Shown piece after piece: positions 59,825 through 64,000 of a DNA stretch of 64,000 nucleotides. The DNA is from Haladaptatus sp. ZSTT2 (GTDB taxonomy: Archaea > Halobacteriota > Halobacteria > Halobacteriales > Halococcaceae), in the NCBI RefSeq assembly GCF_037081775.1, contig NZ_JBAMHQ010000001.1:2604001-2668000 (forward strand), written 5' to 3'. The position numbers and the translations under genes were made by a program. Below the pieces are notes generated by a model. That model had not been told where the DNA came from. It ran no database searches and saw nothing but the letters and a program-made list of their open reading frames with translations. Numbering within the stretch: the stretch's first letter is position 1; each line of letters opens with the position of its first letter.

Positions 59825-60519
59825 GGTGAATCGGCCCAGTTGTAGCGCATGACGAGCTGGTCTTCGTCGATTTGTTCTGAAAGCTTGTCTACGATTTCGT
59901 CACGCTCTAAGTCGCCGAACTGTTCGAGTTCGTACGGCTTGACCGTGACCGGGCTGGTTTCGCCGTTTGCGATGCGCTCTTGGAGCTTTGCGATGCCGTA
60001 GATGAGCGCCTCGGGACGCGGTGGGCAGCCGGGGACGTGGATGTCCACCGGGATGACCTCTTCTGCGCCCTTGATGACGTTGTAGCCCTCTTGGAACGGT
60101 CCACCGGAGATGGTGCACGACCCCATGCCGACGACGAACTTCGGTTCTGGCATCTGGTCGTAGACGCGCTTCATCCGGGGGGCGAACTTCGAGACGATGG
60201 TACCGGGGACGATAATCACGTCCGCCTGACGCGGCGACGCACGCGGCACACCCGCACCGAAGCGGTCAAGGTCGTGCTTGATTGCGTACGTGTGCATCAT
60301 CTCGATGCTGCAGCAGGCGATACCGAACTGCAGCATGAACATCGAGGAGCCCCGAACCCAGTTCATGAACTTGTCGAACTTGGTGAGGATGAACGGGGTC
60401 GAGCCGAACGCTTCTCGAAGGGTAGAGTTGAAGCGAGCGTCGACGCCGTCGCCCATACGGGCCTCCTGGGTTGTTTGCATCTCTGTACCTGTCGCCGTGT
60501 TCTGTGGCTGATTACTCAT
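59821..60519 (-). CDS. nuoB: Complex I subunit B (cluster N2)
   Basis: 232 residues. FGIACCSIEMMH gives the neighbouring Cys-Cys pair of cluster N2, with the other ligands in GMGSCTISGGPF and VPGCPPRPEALIYG. This cluster hands electrons to quinone. The first 30 residues are a polar, Gln/Thr-rich extension. The ATG at 60519 shares one base with the nuoA stop. Confidence 0.97.
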   Translation of the reverse strand: MSNQPQNTATGTEMQTTQEARMGDGVDARFNSTLREAFGSTPFILTKFDKFMNWVRGSSMFMLQFGIACCSIEMMHTYAIKHDLDRFGAGVPRASPRQADVIIVPGTIVSKFAPRMKRVYDQMPEPKFVVGMGSCTISGGPFQEGYNVIKGAEEVIPVDIHVPGCPPRPEALIYGIAKLQERIANGETSPVTVKPYELEQFGDLERDEIVDKLSEQIDEDQLVMRYNWADSP

Positions 60520-60926
60520 TAGTGGTCCACCCGCGATTGTTCAGCCCGTGGGCTTTTGACCCACTGCACTGCGCCCTTGCGCCACGCCCACGCGAGGCCG
60601 ACGACGAGGACCCCGATGAAGACAAGCATCGGCGCGAGCGCCTTTGCCAACCCGGCGTTGGCGACGGCGTCACGGTAGATGACCGTCCAAGGGAAGATGA
60701 GGACAGTCTCGATGTCGAAAACGACGAACAGCAACGCAACCATGTAGTACTGAATGTTAAACCGGATGCGTGTGTTCCCCGTCGGGATCTCGCCGCTCTC
60801 GTAGACGGCGCGTTTTCCTTGCTCAGGCACACTTGGGCGGAGCAGGCTCGACACTGCCATCATACCGAGAGGGATGCCGACCCCGACCACCGCAAGTGCG
60901 CCGATCGCTATCCATGGATTGCTCAT
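60519..60926 (-). CDS. nuoA: Complex I subunit A
   Basis: First gene of the Nuo operon: 135 residues, three helices, with the NuoA motif YESGEIPTGNTRIRFNIQYYMVALLFVVFDIETVLIFPW (about 42-82) and its conserved Asp-Glu in FDIETV. The ATG at 60926 has GGAG on the minus strand (60935-60938) nine bases upstream, so this mRNA probably has a leader with a Shine-Dalgarno sequence, unlike most genes here. Confidence 0.95.
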   Translation of the reverse strand: MSNPWIAIGALAVVGVGIPLGMMAVSSLLRPSVPEQGKRAVYESGEIPTGNTRIRFNIQYYMVALLFVVFDIETVLIFPWTVIYRDAVANAGLAKALAPMLVFIGVLVVGLAWAWRKGAVQWVKSPRAEQSRVDH

Positions 60927-60965
60927 ACCGTTATCTCCTATCGTTCGGCGGTTGGGAACGCACCC

Positions 60966-60972
60966 ATATAAG
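60966..60972 (-). promoter_or_regulatory. TATA-like element of the nuo operon
   Basis: Reads CTTATAT on the minus strand (cccttatatggg), about 40 bases before the nuoA ATG, leaving a leader of about 15 bases that contains GGAG. Confidence 0.5.
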
Positions 60973-61033
60973 GGTTGATTCTTGCCGTTCTCCCCGAAAA
61001 AACAGTGCTCAGTGACCGGAATTGCCGGTTCGC

Positions 61034-61654
61034 TTACTCAGTGTCGCGAGCCGCCCTGAACGCCGGTGTTCCCTGATCGTGCAATTTCCGCGAGACGGCG
61101 GCCACATCGGTCTGGAGATTGTCGTGATACTCGATAAGTTTCTGTTCTAACTCGGGCGACGACCGGGCGAGCAGTTGGGCCGCAGACAGCCCAGCGTTGA
61201 ACGACTTCCCGGCATCGACCGCGACGATGGGCGCGCCCGTTGGCATCCCAATCACCGAGTCCACCGACTTCTCTTGGACGGGGACGCCGATCACCGGAAT
61301 CGGGTAGGCGAGCGACGCCGTCATGTTCGGGAGGTCCGCAGATTTCCCGCCTGCCCCGGCGATAATCACGTCGAGCCCGCGTTCGCGTGCGGTCTGGGCG
61401 TACGCGTACATCAACTCGGGCGTCCGGTGGGCCGAAATCACATACGTTTCGAAGGTGAACTCCGCCTCCGGCGGCTTCTCGTAATCGGTGACTTCGGCAA
61501 AGCCGAGGCCAGTGAGCGCTTCGTGTGCGCCAGCCATTACGTCGAGGTCCGAGTCAGACCCCATGATGATGCCCACGTCGGGCGTGTTTGCTTGGTCGAG
61601 CTGTGCTTCGCGTTCGAACTGGTCGATGAGGTCTTGGACTGCGTCGACGGTCAT
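61034..61654 (-). CDS. purE: N5-carboxyaminoimidazole ribonucleotide mutase
   Basis: De novo purine synthesis: converts N5-CAIR to CAIR. 206 residues; class I PurE motifs are GIIMGSDSDLDVM (about 27-39), ISAHRTPELMYAYA (about 72-86) and GAGGKSADLPNMTASLAYPIPVIGVPV (about 98-125). It has about 20 extra residues at the N-terminus and a charged C-terminal helix. Its start overlaps the purK stop by four bases, so both are made from one mRNA. Confidence 0.96.
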   Translation of the reverse strand: MTVDAVQDLIDQFEREAQLDQANTPDVGIIMGSDSDLDVMAGAHEALTGLGFAEVTDYEKPPEAEFTFETYVISAHRTPELMYAYAQTARERGLDVIIAGAGGKSADLPNMTASLAYPIPVIGVPVQEKSVDSVIGMPTGAPIVAVDAGKSFNAGLSAAQLLARSSPELEQKLIEYHDNLQTDVAAVSRKLHDQGTPAFRAARDTE

Positions 61655-62808
61655 TGGGTGAAGGTGAGGTGGTCGCGGATGGTTCTGATGTGGGCTAACA
61701 GGTCGTCGCCAGCTTCGTTCTCGTTGCCAATCAAGGTGAGGTGTCCCATCTTCCGGAGCGGGCGCACCTCACGTTTCCCGTACCAGTGGAGGCTGACGCC
61801 GGGTTCTGCGAGCGCGGTTTCGACCCCTGAGAGTGCTGCGCGTTCTGGTTCTGCAACATCCCCGAGGATGTTCGCAGAGACGGTCGGACAGCGCAGTTCT
61901 GTAGAGCCAAGCGGCAGGCCGACCACAGCGCGGGCGTGCTGTTCGAACTGTGAGGTCACCGCGCCCTCGATGGTCCAGTGGCCGGAGTTGTGCGGGCGTG
62001 GGGCGATTTCGTTTACGAGAATCTCGCCGTCTGCGGTCTCGAACAGTTCGATGCCGTAGACGCCACGTCCTTCGAGAATTTCAAGGACGGATTCGGCCAC
62101 GTCGTGCGCTCGCGCCAATACGGCGTCGGAAGCGCGTGCTGGGACGACGGTTTCGCGGAGAATCTCCTCTTCGTGGACGTTCTCTCCGGCGGTGTAGGTC
62201 GCCACTTCGTCTGTGCCTTTCACGGCAATCACGGAGATCTCGCGGACGAACTCGACCATCTCCTCTACGAGCGCGTCGCCGCCGACTTCGTCGAGCACTT
62301 CCGCTGCGTGGTCGGCCGATTCGACGGGCAGGTTTCCGCGGCCGTCGTAGCCGCCTTCCCGGGCTTTCACCATCGCCGGATACCCGAACTCCTCGCACGC
62401 CTCGCGGAGTTCGTCTGCGTCCGCGACGGCTTTGAAATCGGGCACCGGAACGCCGTGGTCTGCGAGCCGGGTGTTCTGGACGAACTTGTCCTGAATCACG
62501 CGCAGGGTGTCCGGTGTCGGATGCACCGGAATGTCGAACTCCTCTCGCACGTCGTCTAGCACGTCCGGGTCTGCGAGTTCGATTTCGAAGGTGAGCACGT
62601 CGGCGCGGCGGGCGAGTTCGCGCATCGCTTCGGGATCGTCAAAGTCACCAACGAGCGTGTCGCGGACGGTTGGGGCCGCCGGGGGGTCTGGGGTCGGGTC
62701 GGAGACGATGACTTCGATGCCGAGTGGAGCCGCCGCCTCGCCAATCATGCGCCCGAGCTGCCCACCGCCGACGATGCCGAGCGTCGGGCCGGGTGACGTG
62801 AGTTTCAT
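61651..62808 (-). CDS. purK: N5-carboxyaminoimidazole ribonucleotide synthase
   Basis: 385 residues, ATP-grasp enzyme that carboxylates AIR with bicarbonate and ATP to N5-CAIR. N-terminal LGIVGGGQLGRMIGEAA (about 10-26), ATP-grasp loop MVKAREGGYDGRGNLPV (about 145-161), and VNEIAPRPHNSGHWTIEGAVTSQFEQH (about 262-288) with the metal ligands. It feeds PurE. A TTATTC element about 30 bases before the ATG may be the promoter of the purKE pair. Confidence 0.96.
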   Translation of the reverse strand: MKLTSPGPTLGIVGGGQLGRMIGEAAAPLGIEVIVSDPTPDPPAAPTVRDTLVGDFDDPEAMRELARRADVLTFEIELADPDVLDDVREEFDIPVHPTPDTLRVIQDKFVQNTRLADHGVPVPDFKAVADADELREACEEFGYPAMVKAREGGYDGRGNLPVESADHAAEVLDEVGGDALVEEMVEFVREISVIAVKGTDEVATYTAGENVHEEEILRETVVPARASDAVLARAHDVAESVLEILEGRGVYGIELFETADGEILVNEIAPRPHNSGHWTIEGAVTSQFEQHARAVVGLPLGSTELRCPTVSANILGDVAEPERAALSGVETALAEPGVSLHWYGKREVRPLRKMGHLTLIGNENEAGDDLLAHIRTIRDHLTFTQ

Positions 62809-62900
62809 CAGTTATCCGGCGTTTTCGATGGAGGTAGAATAAGCGTTGTCACCTTGGGTCGCAAGTGGGGAGACGGTCGCTCGACTTGCGCTGCGAGTGG

Positions 62901-64000
62901 TTAGTTGAGATACGAGTCGTCGATGAAGATGACGATAGTGTCCGCCCAGAGGCGGAACTCGTGTTCGTGGGCGGTGTAGCCGTCGAGGTGCGGTTCGAGC
63001 TCCTCTTTATCCCACTCGTAAGCGATGACGACGGGTGGCATCTCCTCGATTTCACCGGGATCGGTGCCTGGCTTCGTGCTCGTCACTTCCGCGCCATCGG
63101 CTTCGAGATACCACGGTAAGGGCAGGCGAGTGTGCCACGCCGGACCGCCCGGTGGTGGAGACAGCGTACTCGATTCGTTTTCGACGTAGAAGCGCGTCTC
63201 TGTGCTCCCCGACGGTCTCGTGCCGTAAAAGAGCACGTCAGCGCCCTCTTCGTGGGTATCTGCGACGACCGCAATCTTATCGAGGCTCTCACGAAGGTCG
63301 TTGTGCGGTTGGGCCCACTGGAGGAGTTCTTTGTTCTCCTCGTTTGCCGAGTTGATGTAGGACACGTCAACGGCCGTCCCGACGCTAAATCCGGCGACAA
63401 AGAGGATGATGATGGCGGTCATGGCGACGCTCACGTTGTCCTCGTCTTCGAACGCTTCCCGGCCCCAGCGGATGATGAGCGAGACGCCAACCGCGGCGGG
63501 GATGGCGAGCGGGACAATCGCGTTCACGGTCGCCCACGGTGCCATGATGTCGGTCACGATAGGGTAGCCGAGGACGGAAACGAACCCCCAGTACGCGCCG
63601 AGTGCGACGAGGTCTCGGGGACCGTCTTTCGCGTAGCGGTCTGCGATGAAGCCAATGATGGCGAACGCAACGAGCGGCCCCGCGCCGTAGAGCAGCGTTT
63701 CTGCGAAATCACCGAGGAACGGGATATAGGCGTGGTCCTGATGGCCCCCAGCAACCCAGAGGCCGTAGAACTCCTGCCACGAGCCGACCGTCGCCTGTTC
63801 GACGACGGCGGGGAGGAGCGTCGGATTCGAGAACATGGTGTCGAAGCCAACGCCCGTGCCGCCGGCGCGCGGGGCGTAGAACACGACGATGATGACGATG
63901 AATTCGAGCAGGCCTACGGCGAGCGGGATGGCCCACGCGCGAAGCACGTCACGGAACCAGAAGCCGTAGTCCACAAGTTCCTGTTTCCACGAGTGGGGGA
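62901..64000 (-). CDS. C-terminal part of a TIGR03663/Agl23-like membrane protein (cut by the window edge)
   Basis: The frame is open to the last base, so the start lies outside. The visible 366 residues have about six helices, then an outside soluble domain of about 150 residues ending in WADTIVIFIDDSYLN. Sequence such as VFYAPRAGGTGVGFDTMFSNPT and GGHQDHAYIPFLGDFAETLLYG resembles the haloarchaeal TIGR03663 family, which includes Agl23 and recalls dolichyl-phosphate-mannose transferases (GT-C). It probably acts in surface glycosylation. The N-terminal catalytic loop is not visible here. Confidence 0.75.
   Translation of the reverse strand, partial: PHSWKQELVDYGFWFRDVLRAWAIPLAVGLLEFIVIIVVFYAPRAGGTGVGFDTMFSNPTLLPAVVEQATVGSWQEFYGLWVAGGHQDHAYIPFLGDFAETLLYGAGPLVAFAIIGFIADRYAKDGPRDLVALGAYWGFVSVLGYPIVTDIMAPWATVNAIVPLAIPAAVGVSLIIRWGREAFEDEDNVSVAMTAIIILFVAGFSVGTAVDVSYINSANEENKELLQWAQPHNDLRESLDKIAVVADTHEEGADVLFYGTRPSGSTETRFYVENESSTLSPPPGGPAWHTRLPLPWYLEADGAEVTSTKPGTDPGEIEEMPPVVIAYEWDKEELEPHLDGYTAHEHEFRLWADTIVIFIDDSYLN

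Overview
The window is chromosomal DNA from a halophilic archaeon of class Halobacteria. The evidence is consistent: GC-rich coding sequence, strongly acidic proteins, leaderless-looking genes with a TTTAAT/TTTTAC-type TATA element 26-32 bases before the start codon, archaeal TFE, archaeal tRNA methyltransferase Trm56, an initiator tRNA with an A1-U72 pair, PilA-type pilins, an 11-subunit-type Nuo complex without NuoEFG, and a CtaA-CtaB fusion. I cannot fix the genus from sequence alone. No insertion sequence, prophage or CRISPR array is recognisable. This is mostly core genome with one small accessory surface-structure island.

Layout. 1-141: end of an unrecognised gene. 195-1349: coaBC (coenzyme A synthesis). 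1346-7425 (minus): complete Mrp-type Na+/H+ antiporter operon mrpABCDEFG with overlapping genes. 7426-11934: two tandem type IV pilins, a pilin-like protein with a replaced N-terminus, a secreted protein and a large membrane protein. 11972-13285: hpt and a DJ-1/PfpI protein. 13366-13439: initiator tRNA-Met. 13720-18465: a DUF2298 membrane protein converging on trm56-tfe-DUF2110-lipoprotein. 18490-23822: hydrolase, NhaC-type antiporter, epimerase and small conserved genes. 23886-29296: acyl-CoA dehydrogenase, thiolase with its DUF35 partner, MeaB and the B12 subunit of methylmalonyl-CoA mutase. 29470-33109: DUF420 protein, HtrA-like protease, ABC-2 exporter, Rdx protein.

33141-42520 is the terminal oxidase region: the heme O/A synthase fusion, coxB, coxC and coxA, and a series of small haloarchaeal membrane proteins, including a 28-residue one read directly from the bases (42114-42200). 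42524-48167: acyl-CoA ligase, acetyl/propionyl-CoA synthetase and methylmalonyl-CoA mutase large subunit. 48228-50546: a CBS-ParB protein and a TrkA-N/DHH phosphoesterase. 50650-60926 (minus): the nuoABCDHIJ1J2KLMN operon. 61034-62808: purEK. 62901-64000: C-terminal part of a TIGR03663/Agl23-like membrane protein that runs off the edge.

How it fits together: Nuo and the A1-type oxidase build the proton gradient; Mrp and NhaC use it for Na+ export. The acyl-CoA genes, Acs, split methylmalonyl-CoA mutase and MeaB form a route from fatty acids, acetate and propionate to succinyl-CoA. The least explained parts are the pilin island with structured 5' leaders (7621-9073), the oxidase microproteins, the 563-base GC-rich gap between coxB and coxC, and several promoter palindromes (ctaB/coxB, acs, mcmA1, mcmA2).
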